This document shows positions 47,774-58,923 of a stretch of 62,747 nucleotides of DNA, piece after piece. Positions within the stretch are counted from its first letter, which is position 1. Each line of letters starts with the position of its first letter. The notes under the pieces are model-generated. The model saw nothing but the letters and a program-made list of their open reading frames with translations, did no database searches and had not been told where the DNA came from. Source of the stretch: Pseudomonadota bacterium. Its GTDB lineage: Bacteria; Pseudomonadota; Alphaproteobacteria; Sphingomonadales; Sphingomonadaceae. Location of the stretch: the NCBI GenBank assembly GCA_029779535.1, contig JAKPAG010000034.1:1-62747 (forward strand), given 5' to 3'. The position numbers were made by a program, and so were the translations under genes.

Positions 47774-47947
47774 ATGCAACCCTACCGCAAGTACCGCTGC
47801 CTGAACTGCGGCCTGATCTTCGACGAGGAACTGGGCCTGCCCGATGAAGGCATCGCCCCCGGCACCCGGTTCGAAGATCTGCCGGATGACTGGTACTGCC
47901 CCGATTGCGGCAGCGAAAAGCAGGACTTCGAGCTGATCGACTATTGA
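47774..47947 (+). CDS. Rubredoxin
   Basis: The protein has 57 residues with the four iron ligands Cys9, Cys12, Cys42 and Cys45 in YRCLNCGLIFDEELG and DDWYCPDCGSEKQDFE. Rubredoxins carry single electrons on an Fe(Cys)4 centre, for example to alkane hydroxylases. Its position directly behind the P450, with GGAG before the start, suggests a partnership. It is not a ferredoxin. Confidence 0.95.
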   Translation: MQPYRKYRCLNCGLIFDEELGLPDEGIAPGTRFEDLPDDWYCPDCGSEKQDFELIDY

Positions 47948-48047
47948 GGGTATGTGGCCTCCTCCGTTCGGGCGGAGGGGGCACCCTTTAATCGCCCGGT
48001 TAAATTTTGCGTTGACCGCCCCGCCGCAGGGGGGCACCCTTGGCGCA

Positions 48048-48896
48048 ATGCAACCGGAAACAATCCGCATCCCTGTTGGAGAGGGACTGAGCCTGGCCGC
48101 CGACATCGCGGGTCCCCGCGCTGCGCCGACCGTGATCCTGGGCCATGGTGGCGGGCAGACCCGCCATTCCTGGTCCAAGGCCGAGCTGCAACTGGCCGAG
48201 GTCGGCTATTTCGCAATCAACTATGACCTGCGCGGCCACGGCGAGAGCGACTGGTCACCCGATGGCTCCTATCCGATCGAACTGCGCGCCGATGACCTGA
48301 TGGCGATTGCCAACAGCCGCGCCAACCGCCCGCTGGCGCTGGTCGGGGCCTCGCTTGGCGGGATCACTTCGCTGGTCGCGGCCACGCATGGCCTCGATAT
48401 TGCCGCGCTGGTGCTGGTCGATATCGTGCCGAAGATGCGGATCGAGGGGGCGGACAAGGTCCGCGCCTTCATGACCGCGAACCCCACGGGCTTTGCCAGC
48501 CTGGAAGAAGCGGCCGATGCGATCGCCGCCTACAACCCCTCGCGCCCCCGGCCCAAGGACCTGTCGGGGCTGCACAAGAACCTGCGGCTGGGCGCGGACG
48601 GGCGCTATCACTGGCACTGGGACCCGCGCATGATGCAGGACATGCGCGGCGATCCGCATCGCATCCTCGACATCATGGACCGCGCCGACTGGACCGACCG
48701 CGTGCCGACCCTGCTGGTGCGCGGCATGAAAAGCGACATCGTCGACGATGAAGGCGTCGAAGACCTCTACCGCCGCATTCCCAAGCTGGAAGTGGCCGAC
48801 ATCCGCGGCGCCGGCCACATGGTGGCGGGCGACAAGAACGACGAATTCAACAGCGCGGTGATCGACTTCCTGCAGCGGGTGATGCCGGCGGGGTAG
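48048..48896 (+). CDS. Alpha/beta hydrolase
   Basis: The protein has 282 residues. The oxyanion loop is VILGHGGGQTRHSW. The nucleophile elbow is VGASLGGITS. RGHGESDW, a late acidic TLLVRGMKSDIVDDE and the His in RGAGHMVAG complete the triad. It fits the epoxide hydrolase/haloperoxidase-type group. The 100-base spacer contains two copies of GGGGGCACCCTT (about 47977 and 48030). It may be a member of the preceding P450 unit. The substrate is unknown. Confidence 0.9.
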   Translation: MQPETIRIPVGEGLSLAADIAGPRAAPTVILGHGGGQTRHSWSKAELQLAEVGYFAINYDLRGHGESDWSPDGSYPIELRADDLMAIANSRANRPLALVGASLGGITSLVAATHGLDIAALVLVDIVPKMRIEGADKVRAFMTANPTGFASLEEAADAIAAYNPSRPRPKDLSGLHKNLRLGADGRYHWHWDPRMMQDMRGDPHRILDIMDRADWTDRVPTLLVRGMKSDIVDDEGVEDLYRRIPKLEVADIRGAGHMVAGDKNDEFNSAVIDFLQRVMPAG

Positions 48897-48913
48897 GGGG
48901 ACGGGCGCCAGGC

Positions 48914-50884
48914 CTATATGGTCAGGGCAAGGGCGCGGGCCTGCCTGGTCGCATGCCAGATGCGGCGCGGCGCATAGGCATCGCCCAGGATATGGACCTC
49001 GGGGATCCGGCCCTGCAATTCATGGAACAGGCGATCCTCGGCGCGCCCCCCGCAGGCCAGGACCACACTGTCAAAATCGGTCACTTCCGCTTCGGCGCCG
49101 GAATAGACATTGCGCGTGACGAGGCGGTGCTCGGTAATTTCCACCACGCGTTCCATGACGCGAACCTGGACGCCCTTTACCGTGAGCTTCGCCAGCGGCG
49201 CGCCGATCGAGTATTTGCCGACCAGCGGGGCGATGCCGGGCGCTTGGTAGATGATCCGCACCTGCTTGCCCTGTTCGGCCAGATAGCTCGCCACGGTCAG
49301 AGGCTGCATGTGGTCTTCCATGGCGATCAGGACCACGCGGTCCCCGGTCTTCGCCCGGCCAGCCATCACCTCTCGCCCTTGCACGACGAAGGGCTGGTCG
49401 CCCCCGACGATCTCGGGATCGCGCGGTGTTGCCCCGGTCGCCAGGGCGACGACGTCCGCGCCAAAGGCCAGGATGTTGTCAACCGTCGCCGTCGTGCCGC
49501 AAGCCAGGGTTACGCCCAGTTGCTGCAGGCGGCGTTCCTGGAAATCCAGAAAGTCGGTGTAAGCCCTGTTTTCAGCCACGTTTGCCGCAGTGCGCATCTG
49601 TCCGCCGATGGCGTCTCCCTGTTCCCAGACGGTCACCTCGTGGCCACGTTCGGCCAGCAGCGCTGAAAGTTCGAGGCCGGCCGGACCGGCGCCAACCACC
49701 AGCACCCGCCGCCGGGTATCGGCCGGGGGCAGGGGGCCTTCGGCTTCGTGGCCAGTCTGCGGATTGACGGAGCACCCGAAGGGCATGGCTTCGACGATCA
49801 GGGTATGCAGGCAGTCATTGCAGCCGATGCAGGGGCGGATTTCGTCGGTCTTCCCGGCGCGGGTCTTGGATACCATGTTCGGTTCCGCGAACATCGCCCG
49901 GGCCATGCCAACCACGTCGGCGTGGCCTTCGGCGATGACCTTCGCGCCGGTCAGCGCATCGTTGATGCGGCCGGTATAGATCACCGGGATCGACAAGGCC
50001 GCCTTGTAGCGCCCGGCGAGCGAGGACCACTGGGCCCGGTCATAATGATGGGCCTGGATATAGCTGGGCGCACCCCAGTTGTTGCCGATCACGCCGTGGA
50101 AGAAATCAATGTGTCCGGTCGCTTCCAGCGCCTTTGCGATCGCAATCCCGCCTTCAACGTCATAGCCGGCCTCGGTGAACTCATCCATGTTCATCCGGAT
50201 GCCCAGGGTGAAGTCCTGGCCGACTTCCGCCCGGATCGCGGCGAATATCTCCTTGATGAAGCGCAGCCTGCGGTCGAGGTCGCCGCCGTATTCGTCGTCG
50301 CGGCGATTGGTTTCCGGCGACATGAACAATTGCAGGACGTCTTCGTGATTGGCGTGCAGTTCGACGCCGTCGATCCCGGCGGCTTTCACCCGGCCCGCGG
50401 AAAAGGCGTATTCCTCCACCAGGCCGCGGATTTCGGGAGCCGTCAGGGCATGGGGGACCAGGTTGTTGGTGAAATTGGCCAGCCGCGCGGATGGGCTGTG
50501 CGGCAAGCCGCCCTGCAAGGTGAAGTGCGCGGTAACGCAGGCCCCGGCCTCATGCACCGCATCGGCGTACATCCGGGCGTGATCCATGAAGCAGGGCAGG
50601 CGAAACACGCCGTGGATCGATGACCCCGCGCCGGAACCGGCGTTCAGGAAGCCCGGGCTGGTGATGTTCTTGTTCAGCCAGCCGTTCATGCCATCGATCC
50701 ATGCCACGCCATCGCGGGCGCGCGATCCCCAGTAGGCGGCGACCTTCTCGGCGTCGCTGCGACTGCCCCACAAGTTGCCGACGATCCCGCCATGCGGCGG
50801 CATCATGACCCGGTTGCGCAGGCGCATGGTGCCGATCTGGATGGGTTGAAACAGCTGTTCCAGCGAATCTGCGGCCTCGGGCAT
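48914..50884 (-). CDS. FMN/FAD/Fe-S NADH:flavin oxidoreductase (2,4-dienoyl-CoA reductase-like)
   Basis: The protein has 656 residues. The N-terminal OYE barrel (about 1-360: RVMMPPHGGIVGNLWG, GVELHANHEDVLQLF) is followed by a Fe-S motif with CIGCNDCLHTLIVEAMPFGC and a FAD/NAD domain (VLVVGAGPAGLELSALLAER). This is the FadH/BaiH-type architecture, which reduces conjugated enoyl substrates such as dienoyl-CoA or steroid enones. Several substrate-loop residues differ from FadH, so the substrate is open. Confidence 0.9.
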   Translation of the reverse strand: MPEAADSLEQLFQPIQIGTMRLRNRVMMPPHGGIVGNLWGSRSDAEKVAAYWGSRARDGVAWIDGMNGWLNKNITSPGFLNAGSGAGSSIHGVFRLPCFMDHARMYADAVHEAGACVTAHFTLQGGLPHSPSARLANFTNNLVPHALTAPEIRGLVEEYAFSAGRVKAAGIDGVELHANHEDVLQLFMSPETNRRDDEYGGDLDRRLRFIKEIFAAIRAEVGQDFTLGIRMNMDEFTEAGYDVEGGIAIAKALEATGHIDFFHGVIGNNWGAPSYIQAHHYDRAQWSSLAGRYKAALSIPVIYTGRINDALTGAKVIAEGHADVVGMARAMFAEPNMVSKTRAGKTDEIRPCIGCNDCLHTLIVEAMPFGCSVNPQTGHEAEGPLPPADTRRRVLVVGAGPAGLELSALLAERGHEVTVWEQGDAIGGQMRTAANVAENRAYTDFLDFQERRLQQLGVTLACGTTATVDNILAFGADVVALATGATPRDPEIVGGDQPFVVQGREVMAGRAKTGDRVVLIAMEDHMQPLTVASYLAEQGKQVRIIYQAPGIAPLVGKYSIGAPLAKLTVKGVQVRVMERVVEITEHRLVTRNVYSGAEAEVTDFDSVVLACGGRAEDRLFHELQGRIPEVHILGDAYAPRRIWHATRQARALALTI

Positions 50885-51053
50885 TTGCAGTCTCTCCTCG
50901 GCACGCTGTTTTCTTTTTGCAGTCTGTTCCCGTTGGGCAAAGTTCCCGGCTCGTGCCTCACCCGAACTTTATGGACATGAGTCCAGTTTTGGCCTGCCCT
51001 GTCAACCGGCAATTTGGAGTGGAGGCGTTGGGCGGCGTTGCCCCGCGGGCAGT

Positions 51054-51080
51054 GCCCCGCCTGGTCGGACCAGGCGGGGC
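51054..51080. other. Long perfect palindrome after the tonB gene
   Basis: GCCCCGCCTGGTC (51054-51066), one base, GACCAGGCGGGGC (51068-51080): a 13-base inverted repeat without a loop. It lies 20 bases after the minus-strand stop of tonB. A terminator role is possible, but no T tract follows on that strand. Confidence 0.5.
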
Positions 51081-51099
51081 TCCCGGGTGAAGGGGGTCT

Positions 51100-51777
51100 T
51101 TACCCGGGGATCTGCCAGCGCACCGCGCCGGAATAGGTGCCGGCGGCGGGGGCGCCGGTGGCATCGCTTGCGGGATCGAACCGGGCGCGGCGCGGCAGCT
51201 TGTCGCAGGTGGCGGCGTCCAGCCCCGGATGGCCGCTCGACTGGGTGATGGTGCAGGCGGTCACCTTGCCCTGCGCGCTCACCTCAAGGCGAAAGCGGAC
51301 CAGTCCCTCGTTCCCTTCGGCAAGGTCGCGGGTGGGATAGTCATTCGCCGAAACCCACTGTCCGGGGTTGCCCCGGGGCCTGGCCAGGCGCGGGGCGAGG
51401 GTGGGGCGGGGCTGGGGTTCGGCGATCTCGGGAAACCTGACTTCGCCAATCTCGCCGCCGCCTGGCTCGGCAATCGGCCCGGTCGGCACGATCAGCGCGC
51501 CGCCGCCCTTGAGCGCGTCGAACGGCGTTTCCGGCGCTTTCACCGGAGGCACATCGCGCGGCTGCGGACGGTCCTTCGCCTGCGGCGGCGGCGGGGGAGG
51601 GGGCGGCGGCTGCTTCTCCTTGGGGATGAAGATCGCGGTGAAGGTATCGCGCAGCTTGCCTTCGCCCTTCATCGCAAAGCCATTGATCAGCGCCCAGGCA
51701 AGCCCCGCTTCAAGCGCCAGCACGGCGATCGCGGTTCCGGTCCTGCGGGTGGTGGTAGAGGTATCGGCATAGGCCAT
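51100..51777 (-). CDS. tonB: Energy transducer TonB
   Basis: The protein has 225 residues. One N-terminal membrane span (TAIAVLALEAGLAWALINGF) is followed by a Pro-rich periplasmic spacer (KQPPPPPPPPPQAKDRPQP) and a C-terminal TonB domain with WVSANDYPTRDLAEGNEGLV and ACTITQSSGHPGLDAATC. It couples the proton motive force to outer-membrane receptors such as those at 39.9 and 43.6 kb. AGGAGG precedes the ATG at good spacing. ExbB/ExbD are not in the window. Confidence 0.92.
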   Translation of the reverse strand: MAYADTSTTTRRTGTAIAVLALEAGLAWALINGFAMKGEGKLRDTFTAIFIPKEKQPPPPPPPPPQAKDRPQPRDVPPVKAPETPFDALKGGGALIVPTGPIAEPGGGEIGEVRFPEIAEPQPRPTLAPRLARPRGNPGQWVSANDYPTRDLAEGNEGLVRFRLEVSAQGKVTACTITQSSGHPGLDAATCDKLPRRARFDPASDATGAPAAGTYSGAVRWQIPG

Positions 51778-51959
51778 GGTGGCATCCTCCTGAGTGGCGC
51801 CGCCCCGTCGGCTGCTTGCGAGTCGCCCGGGGCGACGGCCTTTATATGTAACAGTATAACATAACGGTCAATGAACAAGCGAGCATGCCGTAACGGCAGG
51901 CAAGGGGGCTTGGCCCCGCGCCGCGCATGGCTAGACTACCGGGCAAAAGGAGAGGACCG

Positions 51960-52592
51960 ATGCCCACGCTCTACGATTACACCCGTGCGCCCAGCCCGCG
52001 CCGCGCGCGGATCCTGCTGGCGGAAAAGGGCATCGCCCACAACACCGTGGTGATCGACCTGGCCGCGCAGGAGCAGCTGTCCGACGCCTTCCGCGCGATC
52101 AACCCGGCCTGCACCGTCCCCGCGCTGGTGCTGGATGACGGCGCGGTGCTGGCTGACAACGCCGCCATCGCCGCCTGGGCCGAAGCGACCAGGCCCGAAC
52201 CGCCACTGTTCGGCACCACCCCGCTCGAAAAGGCCGAGGTCGCCAGCTGGAACGCCCGGATCGAGGGCGAATGCTTCATGGCCATTGCCGAAGCGATGCG
52301 CAATTCCGCCCCGGCGATGAAGGACCGCGCGCTGCCCGGCCCCAGCAACTATGCCCAGATCCCGGAACTGGCCGAACGCGGCCGCGCGCGGCTGCTGGAT
52401 TTCCTCGCCCGCTTCGAAGCGCACATGGCGTCGCGGCCCTATGTCGCGGGTGCGTTCTTCTCTGTCGCCGACATTACCGCCGGTGTCGCGCTCGATTTCG
52501 CGCGGGTGCTGCGGATCGATCCGAACGAGGGCCACCCCCACATCGCCGCCTGGCGCGCGCGGCTGGCCCAGCGGCCCGCCTTCAGCCTCTAG
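51960..52592 (+). CDS. Glutathione S-transferase family protein
   Basis: The protein has 210 residues. The N-terminal thioredoxin-like domain begins MPTLYDYTRAPSPRRARILL, with AINPACTVPALVLDDGAVLA as the glutathione-binding loop. The helical C-terminal domain ends ARLAQRPAFSL. It is cytosolic and of the beta/theta-like type; the catalytic Ser or Tyr is not certain. GGAGAGGA lies 5 bases before ATG 51960. It overlaps the convergent gene by 11 bases. Confidence 0.92.
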   Translation: MPTLYDYTRAPSPRRARILLAEKGIAHNTVVIDLAAQEQLSDAFRAINPACTVPALVLDDGAVLADNAAIAAWAEATRPEPPLFGTTPLEKAEVASWNARIEGECFMAIAEAMRNSAPAMKDRALPGPSNYAQIPELAERGRARLLDFLARFEAHMASRPYVAGAFFSVADITAGVALDFARVLRIDPNEGHPHIAAWRARLAQRPAFSL

Positions 52593-53274
52593 CCGCGTCC
52601 TCGTCGGCCCAGTCGGCCAGCAGGCGCTCGTTCTCGTCCTTGCGCGCGGCCATCTCCATGATCATCGCGTCGATTTCGGCCAGCACTTCGGCCTCGCTCT
52701 GGCCGTCCTCGCCCAGCCATTCCCGGCGCAATCGTTCATAAACCGGGTGGCCCGGGCGCAGGCTGGCAAAGCTGCCCGCCTCGCTATACCAGCGCTGCGG
52801 ACGGCGCTGGCGCAGCAGGAACATCAGCAGCTTGTTGTCGTGCTGCCGCCAGGTGCCGATCACTTCGCCGCCGCGCACGATCGGGCGTTCCTCGCCCATG
52901 ATCGCGCGTTCCAGTGCGCAATCCTCCAGCCGGGCAATGCCCCGGTCGATCGCCCGGTCCCATGCTTCGGAAAACTGTTCCGCCCCCGGCTGGTGACGCA
53001 GCCGGTACAGCGCCTCCAGGCTGGCGCCGATGCTGCGCGCGGCCTGCGTGACGATGCCCGTCGCCGCCAGCGCGGCGATAAAGGCGCGCTGGCGGTCCGG
53101 CGTGATCGAATTGCGCCGGGGCGCGCGGTGGACATAGGGGGCAAAGCCCAGCAGCGGATCGTCCGGCTGGGGCGGCAGATCGGCAAAGGCACTGCGGCTG
53201 GTGCGCCGCCCCGGGCGGGCAGACTGGCAACGCAGCGCGCCCTGCGGCGGCGGTGACTGATCGGACTTGCGCAA
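52582..53274 (-). CDS. Terminase-small-subunit-like HTH protein (230 aa)
   Basis: The protein has an N-terminal basic tail, then an HTH resembling phage terminase small subunits (RQRAFIAALAATGIVTQAARSIGASLEALY) and helical regions with the WRQHDNKLLMFLLRQRRPQR segment. It ends acidic. No phage genes are near it. Proteins of this shape are common as stand-alone genes in sphingomonads, and I cannot assign a role. It is transcribed divergently from the methyltransferase. Confidence 0.7.
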   Translation of the reverse strand: MRKSDQSPPPQGALRCQSARPGRRTSRSAFADLPPQPDDPLLGFAPYVHRAPRRNSITPDRQRAFIAALAATGIVTQAARSIGASLEALYRLRHQPGAEQFSEAWDRAIDRGIARLEDCALERAIMGEERPIVRGGEVIGTWRQHDNKLLMFLLRQRRPQRWYSEAGSFASLRPGHPVYERLRREWLGEDGQSEAEVLAEIDAMIMEMAARKDENERLLADWADEDAARG

Positions 53275-53450
53275 GGGACCAAACCTCCGTCAGGTGTGCT
53301 GGATTCCCCATTGGCGGAACACCATCGCACAGCCGGGGGTGTGTAGGAAAATGGTTTTGCGGGGGGCGCGGCACAGCCGCCTGCGCATCCGTGGTGGACT
53401 GTTCGGGCAAAGTGCTTGCGGCGCACGGCGCTGCCCGGCAAAGTCCGCCC

Positions 53451-55052
53451 ATGACCAACCGGCTCTATTACGGCGACAATCTGGATGTGCTGCGCGAACA
53501 GATCGCCAGTGAAAGCGTGGACCTGGTCTATCTGGACCCGCCATTCAACAGTAACGCCAATTACAACATCCTGTTCAAATCACCTGCCGGCAAGGCGGCG
53601 GACAGCCAGATCGAAGCGTTCGAAGATACCTGGCACTGGAACGACAAGGCCGAGGCCGCGTTCCACGATGTGATGACCTGCGGCAACACCGATGTGGCCG
53701 AACTGCTGCGGGCGATGCGCGGGTTCCTGAAGGAAAACGACATGATGGCCTATCTGGCCATGATGGCGGTGCGGCTGATCGAATTGCACCGGGTGCTGAA
53801 GCCGACCGGATCGCTGTATCTGCACTGCGACCCGACTGCGAGCCATTACCTCAAGCTGCTGCTGGATGGGGTGTTTGGGGCTGGGACGTATGTAAACGAA
53901 ATCGTTTGGCAACGGACGAACGCAAAGAGCCATGCCTACACGCGCTTTCCTTCGGGCCATGATACTATCTTCTTCTATCGCAAAGGAGAAGGTGCGGTTT
54001 GGCACCCGACCTACCTACCTCATTCAGAGAAGCTTCTGAAGAGCCACTATTCAAACGTCGACGAAGGAACTGGCCGCAGATTTACGCTCGGCGATACCTT
54101 AAATCCAAATCCTAACCGTCCGAACCTCACCTATGAGTGGAATGGACATTTGAAGGTTTGGAGGTGGACGAAGGATCGAATGCAACAAATGCACGATGAA
54201 GGCCGCCTCCACTATACCAAGTCAGGAATGCCCCGTTTCAAGCGCTACTTGGATGAGATGGAGGGTACACCAGTCACGTCCGTTTGGACCGACATCCCGC
54301 CCATAAACTCCCAAGCCCAGGAACGCCTCGGCTATCCCACGCAAAAGCCGCTCGCCTTGCTCGAACGGATCATCAATGCCTCGTCCAACGAGGGCGACGT
54401 GGTGCTCGATCCGTTTTGCGGTTGCGGCACGGCGGTGGATGCGGCGCAAAAACTGGGGCGGCAGTGGATCGGAATCGACGTGACCCACCTGTCGATCGGC
54501 TTGATCGAACGGCGGATGAAGGACCGTTATGGCGATGATCTCGCTTATGAAGTGATCGGCACGCCCAACGATCTCGCCTCTGCCCAGAAGCTGGCGGCAG
54601 AGGAACCGCACCAGTTCCAGTACTGGATCACGCAGGCGGTGGATGGCCAGCCCTATCAGGGCGGGCGCAAGGGCGCGGACCGGGGGATCGACGGATACCT
54701 GTATTTCACCGGGCATGACCGGAAAACCGAAGCCGCGATCATTTCGGTGAAGGCCGGGCGCAACGTGGGCGTGGCCATGGTCCGTGACCTGAAAGGCGTG
54801 ATCGAGCGCGAGAAAAGCCCCATCGGCATTTTCATCTGCGCGGTGAACCCGACCCGCGAAATGGAACGCGAAGCCGCCGCCGCCGGGGTTTACGAAGGGG
54901 CGGATGGCCGCACTTATCCGCGCTTGCAGATTTTCACGCTGGCCGAATATTTTCAGGGCCTGCGCCCCAAGGTGCCGCTGCTGGACCGGCAGGCCGCCTA
55001 TAAAAAGGCTGCGCGGGCCGGGGATGAAGGCAAGCAGGGGACGCTGCTGTAA
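53451..55052 (+). CDS. DNA methyltransferase (beta-class) with Mrr/PD-(D/E)xK-like C-terminal domain
   Basis: The protein has 533 residues. The N-terminal motif IV is VYLDPPFNSNANYN (Asp29-Phe32) and the late SAM motif I is VLDPFCGCGTAVDAA (Asp320-Thr327), the beta-class order of N6A/N4C enzymes. The segment between them (about 147-283) is the target recognition domain and has lower GC (about 50% in my line counts, 53941-54180) than the flanks (58-67%). Residues about 405-440 (RGIDGYLYFTGHDRKTEAAI, ISVKAGRN) resemble a Mrr-type nuclease core. A fused restriction-modification enzyme is possible, not proven. Confidence 0.85.
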   Translation: MTNRLYYGDNLDVLREQIASESVDLVYLDPPFNSNANYNILFKSPAGKAADSQIEAFEDTWHWNDKAEAAFHDVMTCGNTDVAELLRAMRGFLKENDMMAYLAMMAVRLIELHRVLKPTGSLYLHCDPTASHYLKLLLDGVFGAGTYVNEIVWQRTNAKSHAYTRFPSGHDTIFFYRKGEGAVWHPTYLPHSEKLLKSHYSNVDEGTGRRFTLGDTLNPNPNRPNLTYEWNGHLKVWRWTKDRMQQMHDEGRLHYTKSGMPRFKRYLDEMEGTPVTSVWTDIPPINSQAQERLGYPTQKPLALLERIINASSNEGDVVLDPFCGCGTAVDAAQKLGRQWIGIDVTHLSIGLIERRMKDRYGDDLAYEVIGTPNDLASAQKLAAEEPHQFQYWITQAVDGQPYQGGRKGADRGIDGYLYFTGHDRKTEAAIISVKAGRNVGVAMVRDLKGVIEREKSPIGIFICAVNPTREMEREAAAAGVYEGADGRTYPRLQIFTLAEYFQGLRPKVPLLDRQAAYKKAARAGDEGKQGTLL

Positions 55053-55402
55053 TGGCCAAGGCCAAGGTCATGGCCGTGAACGGCGAATACTGGTTCAGCC
55101 GGGCCTATGCGGCGCAGTTGCTTGGCACCACCCGCGGCAAGATCGACACCATGGTGGTGCGCGGGTTCCTTTCCCCAAATCCGCTGCTGGGGCCTGACTG
55201 GATTGCCGAATCGGACGTCAACCACATGCGCCACAATCCCGACCAATACGCTTATGTGAAAAAGCAGCTGCGCGAACCGGCTTGGCCCGGGCGTGGTGAA
55301 ACGATGCCGCAAGGGACGGTCTACAAGGGCGATCCGCCTTCGGACAAAGCGCGCTTCATCGGGCGGATCGGCCACCCGCTGAAGGACAGTCCCGGTTCGT
55401 GA
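55052..55402 (+). CDS. Small HTH-like protein coupled to the methyltransferase (116 aa)
   Basis: The ATG overlaps the methyltransferase stop (TAATG), implying translational coupling. Residues about 10-45 (EYWFSRAYAAQLLGTTRGKI, then VVRGFLSPNPLLG) resemble the excisionase/MerR-type winged helix. The rest is basic and flexible. It could be a DNA-specificity or control partner of the enzyme, or an unrelated fellow traveller. I do not recognise the family precisely. Confidence 0.65.
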   Translation: MAKAKVMAVNGEYWFSRAYAAQLLGTTRGKIDTMVVRGFLSPNPLLGPDWIAESDVNHMRHNPDQYAYVKKQLREPAWPGRGETMPQGTVYKGDPPSDKARFIGRIGHPLKDSPGS

Positions 55403-55518
55403 TCGCGGCAGGCCGGGCGCGGGGCGAGTTTACAGACGGCGCCCCGCGTTGCCGGCGCAGCCTCTCCACGCCGCCCGCGCCAAGCTTGGCACGGGGACGG
55501 GGGGGCTGGGCAAGATGC

Positions 55519-55547
55519 TTGACCAAATCCAACATACGCCGTAGTAG
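55519..55547 (+). promoter_or_regulatory. Promoter of the str operon
   Basis: TTGACC (55519-55524) and TAGTAG (55542-55547) are exactly 17 bases apart. They lie 220 bases before rpsL and are the best sigma70-type match in the 366-base spacer. The leader between them and rpsL shows no large perfect hairpin. Confidence 0.65.
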
Positions 55548-55768
55548 CGCGCGCTTCCGGGACGTGTGCCCGGATTGAGCTGAACATTGCCGGTGCGTCT
55601 GGTTTTCCGGGCAATCCGTCAAAGTAACCCGGTCTTTTCAGCCGGGTGGAGCGTTTTCGGCTCGTGAATGCTGGCTGGCGGGGCGGGGCCTCGCAGTTGT
55701 CGCATTTGCGATTCGCAATCTCTTCACCTGTGCCGCACTGGCCTTTCAACCAAGGTGAAGAGTACTTC

Positions 55769-56140
55769 ATGCCTACGATCAACCAGCTGATCCGCAAGGG
55801 TCGCGTGCCGCAGAAGGCCAAGAGCAAGGTCCCTGCGATGGAGCAGAACCCGCAGAAGCGCGGCGTTTGCACCCGTGTTTACACCACGACCCCGAAGAAG
55901 CCGAACTCGGCGCTGCGCAAGGTCGCCAAGATCCGTCTGACCAACAGCCGCGAAGTCATTTCGTACATCCCGGGCGAAGGTCACAACCTGCAGGAACACA
56001 GCGTGGTGCTGATCCGCGGCGGCCGTGTGCGCGACCTTCCGGGCGTGCGCTATCACGTGCTGCGCGGCGTGCTCGACACCCAGGGCGTCAAGGACCGCAA
56101 GCAGAGCCGTTCGAAGTACGGCGCGAAGCGTCCGAAGTAA
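55769..56140 (+). CDS. rpsL: 30S ribosomal protein S12
   Basis: The protein has 123 residues and every S12 landmark: [30 protein letters not shown] (Lys43) and [17 protein letters not shown]. At residue 88, where E. coli and most bacteria have Lys, the sequence has Arg (codon CGC). The same Lys-to-Arg change confers streptomycin resistance in mutants of other bacteria. It is the first gene of rpsL-rpsG-fusA-tuf. Confidence 0.98.
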   Translation: MPTINQLIRKGRVPQKAKSKVPAMEQNPQKRGVCTRVYTTTPKKPNSALRKVAKIRLTNSREVISYIPGEGHNLQEHSVVLIRGGRVRDLPGVRYHVLRGVLDTQGVKDRKQSRSKYGAKRPK

Positions 56141-56208
56141 GGCCCTTACGGCTGGTTTTATGCGGGCGCGCCTTAAGTTGCGCGGCCCCAGGATAAGGAA
56201 TTCAAGCG

Positions 56209-56679
56209 ATGTCACGTCGTCGTCGTCCCGAAAAGCGGGAAATCCTGCCTGATCCGAAGTTCGGTGATCAGGTGCTGTCGAAGTTCATGAACAACCTCAT
56301 GCTCGATGGTAAGAAGTCGGTTGCCGAAAGCATCGTCTATGGTGCGCTGGAAACCATGGAAACCCGCGCCAAGAGCGATCCGGTCGCGCTGTTCCACGAT
56401 GCGCTGAACAACGTGAAGCCGCAGATCGAAGTGCGTTCGCGCCGCGTTGGCGGTGCGACCTACCAGGTCCCGGTCGAAGTCCGTCCGGAACGCGCCCAGG
56501 CGCTGGCGATCCGCTGGCTGATCACTGCTGCGCGCAACCGCAGCGAAACGACCATGGCCGCGCGCCTGTCGGCCGAACTGCTCGACGCTGCCAACAACCG
56601 TGGCAACGCCGTCAAGAAGCGTGAAGACACCCACCGCATGGCCGACGCGAACCGCGCGTTCAGCCACTATCGCTGGTAA
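56209..56679 (+). CDS. rpsG: 30S ribosomal protein S7
   Basis: The protein has 156 residues. It starts [20 protein letters not shown] and contains [19 protein letters not shown] and the C-terminal [19 protein letters not shown]7 initiates assembly of the 30S head on 16S rRNA, and in many bacteria represses this operon. It lies 68 bases after rpsL. Confidence 0.98.
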   Translation: MSRRRRPEKREILPDPKFGDQVLSKFMNNLMLDGKKSVAESIVYGALETMETRAKSDPVALFHDALNNVKPQIEVRSRRVGGATYQVPVEVRPERAQALAIRWLITAARNRSETTMAARLSAELLDAANNRGNAVKKREDTHRMADANRAFSHYRW

Positions 56680-56760
56680 GCTGTCACACGGCGGTCACGA
56701 AACTGAACCAGGGGCGAGGGCCGCAGTCCGGCCCTCAACCCGTTCTCTAAGGAATAGACC

Positions 56761-58833
<2,073 letters not shown>

Positions 58834-58923
58834 TCGGCAGGAACAATCTAGGGGCGGCGCCTGATTCAGCGGGCGCCGTCCAAACCCCGCAGATTCAATT
58901 CAAGCGAAAGAAGGTTTGAGACA

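Noticed and set aside
52582..53274. Prophage remnant, suggested by the terminase-small-subunit-like HTH
   Set aside because: No other phage gene, integrase or att-like duplication lies near it. Such proteins also occur alone in these genomes.
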